Shown: in pieces, positions 44,147 to 55,579 of the stretch
Layout: every line of letters begins with the position of its first letter
Position numbering within the stretch: the stretch's first letter is position 1
From: Rhipidocladum racemiflorum
Taxonomy: Eukaryota; Streptophyta; Magnoliopsida; Poales; Poaceae
DNA length: 64,000 nt
Assembly: GCA_036346355.1 (NCBI GenBank)
Contig: CM070588.1
Location: forward strand, 16,353,914-16,417,913
Direction of reading: 5' to 3'
Position numbers and translations under genes: made by a program
Notes under the pieces: generated by a model
Database searches by the model: none
The model's input: the letters and a program-made list of their open reading frames with translations, nothing else
What the model was told of the DNA's origin: nothing

Positions 44147-44640
44147 TTGATGAGGCGGCGAGACTTGGAGTTTGAGGTGGGTGATAACGTACTCTTGCGA
44201 GTATCTCCCACCAAGGGTGTGGTGCGTTTTGGCACGAAAGGAAAGCTCAGTCCAAGGTATGTTGGGCCTTTTCCTATCCTCGCCCGAGTTGGCAGGTTGG
44301 CCTATCGCCTAGAGCTACCGGAATCCATGCAAGGTGTGCATAATGTGTTCCATGTCTCGATGTTGAGGAAATACTTGCATGATCCGGAGATGGTGGTTCC
44401 GTTGGAACCATTAGTGCTTCAGTAGGACCTCACCTTCGAGTCCCGTCTGTGGAAATTGGGACTTCAGAGCGAGTGATGAAGAACAGACGCTTAAGTTTGT
44501 CAAGGTCCTGTGGTCACATCATCGAGAGAGAAGCGACTTGGGAGCTGGAATCTCGCATGCGCGAGAAGTATCCCGAACTTTTCGCCTCAGGTGTGTGATG
44601 TGAAAACCTAGCTGTCTTTGGTTTTGCTGGGTTTCATGAT
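44147..44640 (+). pseudogene. Gypsy 6 integrase C-terminus and chromodomain-like tail
   Basis: It reads DLEFEVGDNVLLRVSPTKGV, RFGTKGKLSPRYVGPFPIL, GRLAYRLELPESMQGVHNVF, HVSMLRKYLHDPEMVVPLEP. A stop follows at 44423, and then, in other frames, FVKVLWSHHRERE and ATWELESRMREKYPELF. The last block has the W...EATWE pattern of the chromodomain-like end of plant chromoviruses, which directs integration to particular chromatin. The frame is broken. Confidence 0.8.
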
Positions 44641-44673
44641 TGGTGCGTTTAGATTCGACGTCGAATCCTGTTG

Positions 44674-44686
44674 AAGGGGGGAAGAA
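44674..44686 (+). other. Polypurine tract of gypsy 6
   Basis: GAAGGGGGGAAGAA stands directly before TGTGACACC, the start of the 3' LTR. Confidence 0.8.
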
Positions 44687-46898
44687 TGTGACACCTCGGA
44701 GTGTCGTATCCTTAATTTTTGAACATGATAAGGTTAAATACAATATGAGATGTGGAAATAAGGTTAAAACCATAAGAATTGGAGGTTAATAGCTTTTTCG
44801 GGCCGTTTTCGGGGTTTTGGGCCTTCCTGGGGAGTTTTGGGCCTTGGTGGGCTTTGGAGGGATTGAGAGGGACTCTTATTGGACTAGGGCAGGGTGTGGG
44901 GGCTGTTAAAAGGGGCTCCCCCAGCCCCCCTTGCGCCCCCACCTCAGCCCCTTGCGCCCCCTCCACCTCTCCTCCCTCTTTTTCCCCCCCCTAAGCCCTA
45001 GCCGCCACCCCCTCCCCAAACCGTCGCCCCACCCCTTCCTCCATCTCCACACCACCTCCCCTCCACCCCTTGCTGCCCTAGGGTGGCCTCCCCACCCCTG
45101 CACCTCGTGGAGTCATCCCGTGGAGCGAGGAGCGAGGAGCGAGGAGCGAGGAGCGAGGAGCGAGTAACGTGGAGCGAGGAGCGAGGAGCGAGGGGATTCA
45201 TTGGAGATTTGTTCATCGGCCAAAGGTATGATCTTGGGGATCCTTGGGGATGATCTAGGTTCTGTTGTTAGGGTGTTTATCAAGTTTTTAGATCAATTGG
45301 AGGCGCTGGATTGAAGTAATTTGGGTTAGATCTAAACTTGTCCACGTTTCTGTTTTCGGGCAGATTGAGCAGTCGAACTAGGGTTCGAGTTTCCGTCGAT
45401 TTAGATTTCGAATCTGACCGCACGGACTTCTAGGAAGTTGTATATAATTTAATTATCTTTCCGTGGACGTAAAGCACGTTAATTTCCGATCAGCCGTTTG
45501 AAAGTTATGGCTGTTTTACCGAGCGCCTAAAAATCTATGACGTAATTGGAACAGATCTCGGTAATCTGTAGATTAAACAACTTTAGAGGCCGAATCAGAC
45601 TTTCCTTATACCTAGAGAAAGTTGGGAAATTTCCTAGGCTACGCGAGGGTGTACTCGTTTATTTCATTCGGAGTCCCAGACCTCAAGTTATGCCTTTTGC
45701 AAGGCTGCTGTCCCGCCGGGACAGAACCTCTGTTTTAGGTTTTGCGAGTAGTTGGCAATGTCGGGTTAGATGGGGGTTTGTGTACTGTTTTGAGGTTATG
45801 ATTGTGAGTGTGTGATGCCTTTGTGCAGGTGGTGTGACCCCGGGAGAGCCCTCTTCTTCCCGCCAATCCGTTGCACGTGGTTGAGGCAAGTGTGTTGTGA
45901 TGGATAGCGAGTTGTAGGTTGCATGTTGAGATTAGATGGAATTGTTTACATGATATATGTCCACTTGCCATGTGTTAATGATTGATATGATATGATGAGC
46001 ATGTTTAACATATTATGATGCCATGTGTTAATATGTGAATTGAATATGATAATTGGCATGGTTGCATGCATGTCATGAGATAGGGCGAGGGCGGTGAGAA
46101 AGTCTTAACTAGTCCGGCAAGGTCGGTGAGAAAGTTATGACTAATCTGGAATGCCATTGAGTAAGTCCTATGTCATGATTCCATCCACGTGGTGTTTGGA
46201 AGCGAGTAGGCACCCTCCATCTTCGGGATGGAAGGGAGGAAAGGGTGCACACCGACGGGTGTGTACTCCACCATACCGGTATGAGGTTCCAGAGGGTCAG
46301 GAGCATTGCATTACTTCGCATACAAATTGATGATGATATTGATAAGTAATCATGAATGAGATGATATACATGATGGAAGATGTTATTGCCATGTTGTTAT
46401 GCTTGTTGTCCATTGCAGTATGCTTGCTGAGTTTTCGAACTCACCCTTGTGTTTTCTTGTTGTTTTAGGTACCATGAGAACGGCATGCGGGGAAAGGGGA
46501 ATAGTCACACGCTCACACGTTGCTTCACCTTAATGTTTCCCCAAGTCAATTCATTTAGTTTGATAATAAATTGCGTGTGATGGTCTTTAAAATTAAGTCT
46601 TAGCTTGGTTAATGAGAGTTCTATTGTTTGTTTGACACTTGGAACCTTAAGAGCTTAATGTTAGTCTCTTATTGTCGTTAAGACTTTATTTATTGCTGTT
46701 TTAGATGTTTCTCTTATTGCCGTATAATGCTATATTGTTGCTGTTCCTTAAATTCATGATAAAACAAAGGAGGTGCTGCCGAAATCTCGGTTTTTAGCCT
46801 ATGCACCTTTGCTGGAATTTTATGTTAAATGTGGAATTTAGTTGTTGTTTAGCTTGTGTTTGGTAGCATTCGGGCATATTAAATGCCGGGGTGTTACA
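44687..46898 (+). repeat. 3' LTR of gypsy 6
   Basis: 2212 bp and nearly identical to 37344-39528. The main difference is an expanded GGAGCGA array at 45120-45192 (about ten units against three or four in the 5' LTR), plus a few substitutions and short deletions in the C-rich tract. Confidence 0.9.
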
Positions 46899-48223
46899 AA
46901 AGCATCAAGGGAGGAGAAGGACAACGACAGAAGAAAAGTGAAGAAGTTCTCTTCAAGTAATAGAAAGAAGAAGAGCTTCACCAACAGCAAAGTTGTCCAC
47001 CGAGTTCTTTCCGCTCTTGAACAAGTCAATTTGAGCGATGCGGATTCGGAGAGCAGTGAGGACGATGCAACTCCAAGCAAGCATGAATTGACGGGATTAT
47101 GTCTCATGGCCAAAAGCAGCGACAGCTTCACTGAGGACAGCAACGACAGCGACATCAATGAGGTAGATCCTTCCTATGATGAATTAGCCAATGCTGTTGC
47201 CCGTCTTGGAAAATTGCTTGACAAACGTGATAGAAAAATTAAGAAACATGATATTCTTGTGGAGTCATTGAATGCTGAAATTACTAGACTTAAGACTTTG
47301 ATTCCTGATGATGATACTTGCAAATCATGTGACTTAATTTACAATGAGCTCACCTTGCTTAGGAAAGAACACGCTCTTCTGTTACATCTAAATGAGAAAA
47401 ATGAGAAACATGTTAAACATGCTAGCTGTTCTACCATTGATTTGCATGATACAACTCCATGTTCTAAATGCTCCATACTAGAATTGAAGTTGCATGATGC
47501 AAATGCTAGGGTTTCTCAAATGACAGAAGATTTTCTTACACATGAGGTTTTTTCATGCTCAACTTGTCGCAAGCAAAAAGGAAAAGTGGATGATCCCTGC
47601 AATAATTGTTTAATTCTTGCTAATAAAGTTGATTACTTGCAAAACTCTTTGAACGATTCACTAATGGCAAGAAAAAGTTGAACATGATTTTGGATCAATC
47701 TAAGGTTAGCTCAAACAAGAAAGGTTTAGGTTTTGATCTTCATGCTTCATATGAAACTAAACCTCGCTCTGTTGTTTATGCTCCTTGCAATGACAAACTT
47801 GAGATTTCAAATGAGCCTAAGAAAATTGTCTTTAAGTCTGCTGGAGTGTTATCTTTTACTATGATGAATGCAAATGATGCTTCTACTTCTAAAGCCAAAC
47901 ATCCTGTTAAGTACACTTGCACTCATTGTGGTAGAGATGGACATTTAGTAGATTTTTGCTTTAGACTAGCCAAACAACAAAAGAAAGAAAGAACTAAGGC
48001 TAGGTCTAATTTCAGACAGGCACGCTTTGTTTCTCATTATGTGCCTAGGGTGATGCAAACACCTTTTGTTGGTAAGAACACGGGAAAAGACAAATCTATC
48101 TTTGTGCATAAGAATGCTCGTGTTGTGCCTACTGTTGTGCGTCATGTGTCTCAGTACTGGATTCCTAAACATCTTATTTCTAACCCCAGTACCGAGACCT
48201 CGACACTTTCTGCTTCTATGTAG
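46899..48223 (+). pseudogene. Copia 3 Gag, C-terminal part
   Basis: After gypsy 6 and the repeated AAAGC, gag resumes with ASREEKDNDRRKVKKFSSSN and KVVHRVLSALEQVNLSDADS, an acidic linker and the coiled coil (KLLDKRDRKIKKHDILVES) with spaced cysteines. A one-base deletion near 47655 shifts frame. The new frame gives MILDQSKVSSNKKGLGFD, the CCHC knuckle CTHCGRDGHLVDFC (about 47920) and the basic tail, ending in a stop at 48223 where copia 2 leads on to protease. It matches the copia 2 and copia 1 Gags closely. Confidence 0.85.
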
Positions 48224-48760
48224 GCTTCTCACGCGAGGAAGGAGAACATATGGCTAGTGGATTCCGGATGCTCACGCCACATGTGCATATGTTCAGGGGG
48301 AGAGTGTCTTTGTTCATAAAAGATGATGATGATGCTGTTGAGGATGAGATAATTGGAGGTTTACATGAGAGAATCTTCCCACGTGCTTGTGTGTGCTTGT
48401 TTTCAAGCTTCCCACGTGCTTCACATCAACAAACGGTCAAGTGAATTTTCAGGTATCTCCATGGTACTCAAGATTTTGGCATTTGGCTTTTTGCTTCCTT
48501 ATGCATTAGTTTAAGAGCTTATTCTGATGTTGACTTTGGAAGATGTTGAATTGATTTGGTTCGTGCCACCTCTTGAGTAATCCTCTTTCTTGAGCATTTG
48601 ATATTGGATTTCACTTTCTTAGAGATCATGTTGAAAAATAAAATATTGTGCTTCACCATGTGGATACTGAACATCAATTGGCAGACATTTTTGCAAAACC
48701 TTTGTCTTCTTCTCGTTTTACTTTCATTCGGGGAGAACTTGGGATTGTTCATCCAATGGG
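48224..48760 (+). pseudogene. Copia 3 pol remnants
   Basis: It reads WLVDSGCSRHM (protease active site) and jumps at once to the AYVQGES-type linker and an acidic run ending DAVEDEIIG. It then jumps to a SFPRASHQQTVK block near RNase H, ending with frames that recall HVDTEHQLADIFAKPLSSS and RFTFIRGELGIVHPMG. Protease, integrase and RT are therefore absent. The DAVEDEIIG breakpoint equals that of copia 1. Confidence 0.75.
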
Positions 48761-49864
48761 TTTGTTTTGAGGGGGAGTTTCTTTGCCAAGTTCTTTCACT
48801 TTATGAGCTCACTTTATCATATTTCTTTATATTGTGTAATTGTGCTAATATATGATAATCTAAATTGTTCCACTTGAACTAAAAATGACATTGTGGAATT
48901 CCCTGGACTGATTGCCTATAGCTAAATACTCTGTGATATCTTACTCTTCTAGGCTTGTTATTGAATCTTCTTGACAAATTTGGGCTATGAAGCAAGTGTG
49001 TTTTCAGCTTTACTCTTTCAAAAGACCTTTTAATCTCCTTGCATGTTTACAATCAAAAAATAAAGGAAAAGGGAATCAGTTAAAAAAAAGGGTTGTTAAA
49101 AGCAAAAACCTCAAGTTATGTGCTTCAGGATGCTTTCCCTAAAAGATAAGATGTATGCTTCAAGCATGCCATTCCCTCAAAAGACAAGATGTATGCTTCA
49201 AGCATGCCACTCCAAAGAAATAAAAGAAGTATGCTTCAAGCATGCCACATGCCGTTTACTGTTTAAAGATTAAATTGGTCTACTAGATTGGAGTTGAAAC
49301 TACTTGCTCGCCCTGATTTGTTAGTTGCTTCAACTTTGAGCCTTTTTCTACTAAAGGTTTTGCTTAGTACTTGGCTATAGTTGACTGAATTGAGATTGAG
49401 ATGCATGTCATTCCCTAACTTGTTAAAATCACATCAAGATCATGTATTTTGCATATTATGTGATATATAAGGTTATATGATCGAATGAGCTCATCATTTT
49501 CTATCTTGGCACTTCCTTGTTTCTCTTTGTGAAATCATTGTTTCAAGAAAAATTTTGAATCTGTTCTCTCTCTTGTACTCTTGATGAATCCATTGTCAAA
49601 GGGGGAGAAATTTTGGGAATATTTGAGAAGTTCAAAGAAAAAGGGGGAAAAAGGTTTTTTTTGGAAATTTGAGCATTTTTGGAGAATTTTGGAATTCTTG
49701 GACACATTGCACATTCACACACATTTTCATTCTCAGGGGGAGATTTTGTTTTGCCTTTTTGTCAAAGGGGGAGGTTCTGTGTTTTGGTGTTAATCCTTTG
49801 GATCTCAAAATCTTTTAAAAAGAGAATGCCAATGTTCAAATCTAAAGTGGTGTTAATCCTTTGA
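48761..49864 (+). other. Copia 3 post-pol region
   Basis: This noncoding stretch parallels 22341-23400 of copia 2. It contains near-palindromes ATGCTTCAAGCAT (about 49155, 49192, 49230), AAAGGGGGAGAAAT-type purine tracts (49599, 49645, 49736, 49767), and a junction at about 49860 where the final polypurine tract should be but is absent. Confidence 0.65.
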
Positions 49865-51577
49865 ATGAAAAATTGGCTTGATTTTGTGCTGAAAAATTGG
49901 TTAGGATTAATCTTGCAAAATTGCTTGCATGAAGGACCAAACATTCAAACATCCAAAAACAGAGACTTTGCATTTGCGCCAGACCAAACATCCAAAAACA
50001 GTGAGTTTCGCATGTATGACGGACCAAACTTTTTGGTCTGTCATAAACGTGATTTTGATGCTTTTACGCTTGCTCAAGAAATCGCGTTTTTCCCATGTAT
50101 GACGGACCAAATTTTTAGGTCTGTCATACACATGCTGTTGGCGATCTTGTTTTTCCCATGTATGACGGACCAAATTTTTTGGTCTGTCATACACTTGTTT
50201 TTGGCAACCTCGTTTTTTCCACGAACGACAGACCAAATTTTTTGGTATGTCGTAAATGTGCTTCTGAAAGTTTTTGCGCAGGACAAAGTTCTTAAAAACA
50301 GTAAGTTTTACATGTACGCTGGACCAAAACTTTGGTCCGTCATGAACGTAAGTTTCTAGAATTTGTCTTGCTGGGTGGTTTTGGTCTGTCTTTGGATGTT
50401 TTTGTGCGCGGTTAAGGGTTTTGAGCTAATGTGGACTTTATGCAATGCTCGTGTGAGTATTTGCATGGACTAATGTTGAGTCAAGTCGTGGACTTGTGCT
50501 CGGATTTGTTTTTGCGGTGTGTTCATGTGCAGGTATTGCTTGAAGACGAACATGGTTGATGACGGGACCGGAACTAGGTTCATGGAGGAACTGAGGTTCG
50601 GGACTAGGTTCGGGAGGAACTGAGGTCTTGGTGGTCAAGGATGTCATGCGGGACGTTCGGGCTAAGAGAATGGTGCACATGAAGAATGGTTAGTCACGTG
50701 AGAATGGCAGGAGGTCATTCGCGTGCAAAGTGTTAGTCACGTGAGTATGGCAGGTGGCCATACGCGTGCAAAGTGTTAGTCACATGAGTATGGTAGGGTT
50801 GCCATACGCGTGCAACAGTTGTATTCGGCCAGGTTGGGCCAAGTAGAGTTGTGTTGGATACAGATTCCTTCTAGGGAATAGGAATCGTATTCAGAACTCC
50901 TTGTGGGTTGGTCCTTTAAATAGGAGGGGTGTCTCCTGTTGAAGGGCATCAATCGCATCAAGCAGAGCTGAGCGCATTGAGAGCCTCAAGCTCAGTTTTA
51001 GGGTTTGTACTCTTTTGATGAGAGTACTTTAGACAAAATAAATAAAGATCAATTCTTCTAGTTCCTTGTGTGCTACAATATTCTCTTTTGGTTCTTGTTT
51101 GCATACTTGTTCTAGTTCTAGATTGGTTTTTGTTCTTTGAGTGTCATCTTGATTTGATCCATCAAAAACCTTTCTAGGGTATTGATTTAGAGTTCCTCAA
51201 AGTCTAGTTGATTAAACTTTTGTCAGTTCTGTTAAAACTTTCAAGTTTACGTTAGATCAATTCTCGTCAAGTTCTGGAACAACAAGCTTGCGAAGCTCAT
51301 AACTTTTGATCCGTAAGTCCGATGGAGCTGATTCTTTTTGGGTTCGATTCGTATTGGATTATAGTTTCTTGTGTCCAAATTTCAAATCAATCTAACGGTT
51401 GGATCTCCAGGAATTCTCGTTTTACCGAACCTCTATCATTCTGTTTTTGTCGAGTACGAGGCAATTATTTGGTTCTGTTTTGGGGTGAACTTTTAGTATA
51501 TCAAGAATTTGGTTTTAGCTTCTGCACAATCATTCACCCCCCCTTTGATTGCTATATTCGTATACTTCGATCCTACA
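49865..51577 (+). repeat. 3' LTR of copia 3, first 13 bp missing
   Basis: It matches 34703-36416 nearly base for base, with equal length to within one base. It lacks the TGTGAATCATGTG start, which is replaced by TTAATCCTTTGA of unclear origin. The palindromes (50011-50350) and G-box repeats (50695-50785, one mutated to CACATG) are present. The TATA-like site is CTTTAAATAGG at 50914-50924. Confidence 0.88.
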
Positions 51578-52393
51578 GAAGTCCATTTCGATTTCCTCCC
51601 AGTTCCACTCAGGAATCTTCAACGGTTGCAGCAACCCTGCTGGCCTTTGGTGCGTTGCCTTAACCCTTTGGTATACATCACACAACGCAACATGCTCGGC
51701 AACTTCACGTTTCATGCTTGGCCACCAAAATCTCTCCTTCTGGTCTTGGTACATCTTGGCACTCCCTGGATGAATTGAATACTTGGAGTCATGGGCTTCT
51801 TCCAGAATCAACTGCTTCAGCTCCTTCTTATTCGGCACACAGATGCGATCCTTAATCCACAACGTGCCCTGGTCATCCAGCTTGAAGTCCTTAGCCTTTC
51901 CTTCATCCATTTTGGACTTGATCCTCTAGATCTTGGTGTCATCCTTTTGTCCATCACGAATTTGGTCCTCTAAGGTAGGCTTCACTTCCAAAGTGGCTAA
52001 AAATCCTTCCTATACTACTTCTAGCTTTAGCTTCTGAAACTCCTTGCATAGTCATCTTGACTTCCTGATATCATCATATTCACAATGTGGCTTTTCCGGC
52101 TCAAGGCATCGGCCACCACATTGGCCTTCCCTGGATGGTAATGGATTCCGACATTGTAGTCCTTGATCAACTCTAGCTATCTCCTCTGCCTCATGTTCAG
52201 ATCCGATTGGGTCAAGGTGTATTTAAGACTCTTATGGTCCATATACACTTCGCGTCTATTCCCAATCATGTAGTGTCGCCACAACTTCAAGGCATGCACT
52301 ACGGCTGCTAACTCTTGGTCATGCGTTGGGTAATTCTCTTCATACGGCCTTAGCTGCCTTGATGCATATGCGACAACCTTCTGGTAATAGATC
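51578..52393 (-). pseudogene. Gypsy 4 RNase H and integrase N-terminus
   Basis: From 52393 on the minus strand: YYQKVVAYASRQLRPYEENY, THDQELAAVVHALKLW, VYMDHKSLKYTLTQSDLNM, RQRR, a TAG stop, LELIKDYNVGIHYHPGKAN, ADALSRKSH. A divergent linker follows, then from 51910 MDEGKAKDFKLDDQGTLWIK, KELKQLILEEAHDSKYSIHP and the zinc region HVALCDVYQRVKATHQRP (one cysteine replaced by tyrosine), ending PEWNWEEIEMDF at the copia 3 target site. The protein continues at 34684. The stop is at the same codon as in gypsy 5. Confidence 0.85.
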
Positions 52394-52695
52394 GGACGGC
52401 TGACGGAGCTCGGGGACGGTGGTGGCGAAAAGGTGGCTTGCGGCTGCCGGAGACGAAGACGATGACAAGCCCCGTGGCGCTTCGGGCATGTTCCGGCGAG
52501 GTGAGTGGTCCTCCTCGATGTGGCTCGACAAGAGGGTTCTGGATCTGGGCACCACCACGGTGGAGAACGGCGGACGATAGCGGAAAACGGCAAAAACCGC
52601 GGCGGACCTCTCCTCCAACTTCGGCGAGCTCTTGCGACGCGGCTACGGCGGGTTAGGTTCGGTGACCTAGGGCTACATGTGCGCACAGAAGAGGA
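52394..52695 (-). repeat. Gypsy 4 5' LTR fragment
   Basis: It is highly similar to 32674-32990 of the 3' LTR (GATCGGACGGCT, GCCGGAGACGAAGACGATGA, CTTCGGGCATGTTCCGGCGA). It is joined at 52393 directly to RNase H, showing a deletion from the LTR to the middle of pol. Similarity stops at about 52695, so the start of this LTR is gone. Confidence 0.8.
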
Positions 52696-54287
52696 ACGTA
52701 TATGCATATACGTGTATGCATGTGTACATGGACGTTAGTTTTGCCTCAGCCGTTTCAAGTGTGTGTGTGCATGAAGCCATTACTTCCTTCATTCACGTCA
52801 TGGCCTTTCCTTAACCCCAACCATTTCATTTTTCCAGCATGCTTATGAATCATGCATACCTCCATTTATTCCCTGTATACATTTCCAAGCTGTTTCCATT
52901 TCTTTCCAGCTACTCCTCTATCCTGACGCAAGAGCTTGCCCCTCCATCTTTTGTCAGTTACTAGTTTTTCTTTATCTCATGGCTTCAATGGCTAGTATTT
53001 TATTTAGCTTTGCCTTGCGAGTACAGTATAGAGCAAAAAAAATTTCCAAAAGTTCTAGCCACACCATTTCCATTACCTCCCTGCCATTTTCCCTGACTTG
53101 GCCGCCGTTGAGGCCGTCTTCGCCGCTGTTGACACCGTTGTTGTCACCGTCGTCAGCGCACTTTCCGACCTCGCCTTCTCCTGCGTCGACGATCTGTGCT
53201 ATTGCCTAGCCGATCGGTATCTCTTTTCTCTTCCGTGCGCGCTATCCATATCGATTGATTGATCATGTCTGCATGTATTGATGCATGTATATATGTGTTA
53301 GGCTTGTATACGTATGTATATATGTCTTAGAATGAATCTTGAACACACACACACACATATATATATGTTGTACATAGTCTTGTATACATTAGGAAGTATA
53401 TGTGTATGTGTGTATATAAATATATTAACGTGTATCAAGTTGAACCAGTACGCATGCATGAAGATTGCCTACGCCTTGAACAGTGCCATGCATAGGAAAA
53501 ATGAGAGTTTAGTTGTACCTGTTAATTTCTAGGTATTGCAAATTTTATCTTTTTCACTGCACATTCGTTCTAAGTCCAAATAACTTGCAAGAACTTTTGT
53601 TAATTAGTAAAAATTAATACATTCCTACGATAATTTTATTGAAATTCTATAATTAAATTTATTTTGATAAATTATTCACAGAAAGTCCAAACTTACGAAT
53701 TTTGTAGTTCCTAAACTATGCGACCAATCCAAATAAATTTTGTAAATCTTAGAAAGTGCTAAACTAATTGTTTGGAAGTTTTTATGAAATTACGAACTAG
53801 TTTGATTTGTAGTATTTTTCCGAATGTGTGTTTATATGTTGTTTTGAGTGTTTAATTGGTTCTTTATCTGCTACGCGTAGACGTCGAGTTGTGTGACGTT
53901 GTTTGAAGTGAAGATCAGGACCAAGATCAAGATGTAGACCAAAACCAGCTGATCTTTGAAGGCAAGTTGTGCTTTGACCACGTTGCTCCTACATTTTCAA
54001 ATGTATTTTTATTTAAACTATGCATGCTATGTTGATTAAAATGGATTAAATTAACTTGGGTAAAGTAGCTAATCAACCTAATTGTTAATACCATCTTGAT
54101 GTTAATATTTGTATGCCATGTACCTTTGTCATCTTAAGTTTAGTTAAAATAGTTGGATGATAATTTTGTGCCAACACGGGAGGCTAGACCATGAATAGAT
54201 CCTTACCTTTGCTCATGCGTGGAATGTTATTTCAAATTGCAAAAGAACATTGAATAATGAAATATGGAATGTTTATGGATAGGTTCT
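52696..54287 (+). repeat. Diverged gypsy LTR-like DNA, no gene
   Basis: The second half resembles the gypsy 5 LTR around 18830-19150 in plus orientation (CTACGCGTAGACGTCGAGTT, GGACCAAGATCAAGA, TTTGAAGGCAAGTTGTGCTTTG, TTTTGTGCCAACACGGG). It is therefore probably an older, diverged LTR of a related family, cut at 54288 by element 7. The first half has a short AC/AT microsatellite (53344-53367) and a small open frame near 52979 that I do not consider a gene. Confidence 0.5.
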
Positions 54288-55190
54288 TGTCGGCGTAAGA
54301 GCCAACAGACACCTCCGGATCGGCTATATGAAGTTTGAACAGGGGGCTTTCGTGGAGATCGCTCGAAAGACGGAGGAAAGGAATCAATGGCGAAGCTTGC
54401 AAGGGAACGCTTAGGTTTACCAAGGTTCGGGCCCTCCTAACGAGTAATAGCCCTAGTCCTATTTATCTGTTCTTGTTTGTGTTCTTAGGGGAAACTAAGA
54501 CAATCCCAACAGACGGAACGGCTCTTCAAGGTTGAAGAACCAAATCGAATCCAACGAACCCCCTCTCCCATGCACCCCGGTTTCCTCTTATACTTGGGCT
54601 GGCTGGGGCGCATGGTAGCTTACATCAGTGTACCACACTCATTACACTGCTATACTGCATTTAATGCACCTGTCACTATTCTTGCATCGCACTTAATGCT
54701 CTGACACATCCGACTTCACCCCGGCCTCGGGCCCCGCGTGCCTGCCGGCTCCGCCCTCCTCGCTAGGGTGGGATTTCGCCGTGACATCACCCGTAATAAA
54801 TGCGCGTGTTGGGAACATGCGCCGTCACACTATGGCCTTCATTACCCCCATTTAATGCGCACGATACGCATTAAATGTTTTTGATCCTCTGTGTGGTGGC
54901 ACAGACCACTAGGTGGCCTCGGGAGCTAAGCGCCAGTGGTGTAGCCTGGACGCCACCTGTCCGCTGGGCGACCATCTTGCTGACCGCCAGCGGCGTCGCC
55001 TGGACGCCACCTGTCCGGTGGGCGACCACCATACTGACCGCTAGTGGCGTGGCCTGGACGCCACCTGTCCGCTGGGCGACCACCATACTGACCGCCAGCG
55101 GCGTGGCCTGGACGCCACATGTCCGTTGGGAAACCACCTTGCACTCTTACTGCCGTGAAGTGGGAACCCTGGTGTAGAATACACCGATAG
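54288..55190 (-). repeat. 3' LTR of element 7 (inner edge approximate)
   Basis: From TGTCGGCGTAAGAGCC it matches 61136-61675 with few changes through GAACATGC.CGTCACACT. It then continues past the point where the other copy is cut, into a tandem-repeat block. The inner boundary could not be fixed because the other LTR is incomplete in the window. Confidence 0.7.
54931..55140. repeat. 54-bp tandem repeat, four copies
   Basis: Units with CTGGACGCCACCTGTCCG followed by GGGCGACCACCATACTGACC start at 54946, 55000, 55054 and 55108, exactly 54 bp apart; the last is partial. Since 54 is a multiple of three, open frames run through on both strands, which explains repeat-like small ORFs here. Confidence 0.85.
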
Positions 55191-55463
55191 TAGCCCGCGG
55201 GCCCACCCTGGAGCGCCTTTGTCCCTTTTTGGAAAACGGCTTAGTCTCCCGGGTAGGTCCATTATAAATGCCCATGTAATGTCGCAGCTTTAAATGCCCA
55301 CCGCCGTTTCTGGGCACCGAGGCAGAACAGGCATCCGCCCCCGTCTCGTAACCGACGCAGGATCCTTGGGAACGTGCCCACGTTTTGATAGCTTTTTGGG
55401 CTTCCTGCCTTTGAACCGCCGCGCCCCTTCATGTTTCCCGCCAGATCATCCCTTCGTGTGCCT

Positions 55464-55472
55464 ACATATAAG
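55464..55472 (+). promoter_or_regulatory. TATA box of the antisense ORF (candidate)
   Basis: ACATATAAG lies about 110 bp upstream of the inferred ATG at 55580, in GC-rich surroundings and on the strand opposite to pol. It suggests that the antisense ORF has its own promoter. Confidence 0.45.
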
Positions 55473-55579
55473 TCGCCACGGGGGAGCAGTTCTTTCTTTC
55501 AGTTCTCACTCATCCGCTAAGTCCTCAGCCGTGCTTCTTGCGAAATACCTCCTTCTTGCACATCGCCTCCTTCGCACAG

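Larger units (their letters stand above)
37344..46898 (+). mobile_element. Gypsy element 6 (chromovirus), full length but heavily frameshifted
   Basis: 9555 bp with LTRs 37344-39528 and 44687-46898 and perfect target duplication AAAGC (37339-37343, 46899-46903) inside copia 3 gag. All gypsy domains are present in order: gag, CCHC, protease, RT, RNase H, integrase, chromodomain-like end. However, almost every domain is cut by small indels. The LTR pair is nearly identical except for a repeat-length difference, so insertion is recent relative to the damage seen in pol. The family differs from gypsy 4 and 5. Confidence 0.92.
34690..51577 (+). mobile_element. Copia element 3 (SIRE-like), gag-only derivative with nested gypsy 6
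   Basis: LTRs 34690-36416 and 49865-51577; target duplication GAAGT at 34685-34689 and 51578-51582. Without the nested gypsy the element is about 7.3 kb. It has a canonical primer-binding site and a full gag, but protease, integrase, RT and most of RNase H are deleted, in the same pattern as copia 1. The polypurine tract and the first 13 bp of the 3' LTR are missing. The 5' LTR is complete, so that loss must have come after insertion. Confidence 0.9.
20476..52695 (-). mobile_element. Gypsy element 4 (chromovirus), host of the nested insertions
   Basis: The element is discontinuous. In minus orientation: 5' LTR fragment 52695-52394, RNase H and start of integrase 52393-51578, rest of integrase 34684-33644, polypurine tract near 33615, 3' LTR 33608-30496 continued at 20729-20476. 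The pieces rejoin exactly when copia 2 and copia 3 are removed with one copy of each target duplication. It is the same family as gypsy 5, in opposite orientation, and also lacks gag, protease and RT. The junction between LTR and RNase H (about 52393) differs from that of gypsy 5, so the two deletions are independent. Confidence 0.75.

Noticed and set aside
52979..53209. Small open frame with a possible signal-like N-terminus
   Set aside because: Ser/Pro/Thr-rich sequence in LTR-like DNA with no conserved motif; likely chance.
54875..55177. Repeat-containing open frames as a repeat protein gene
   Set aside because: The period of 54 is a multiple of three, so frames stay open by chance; no start context or domain.
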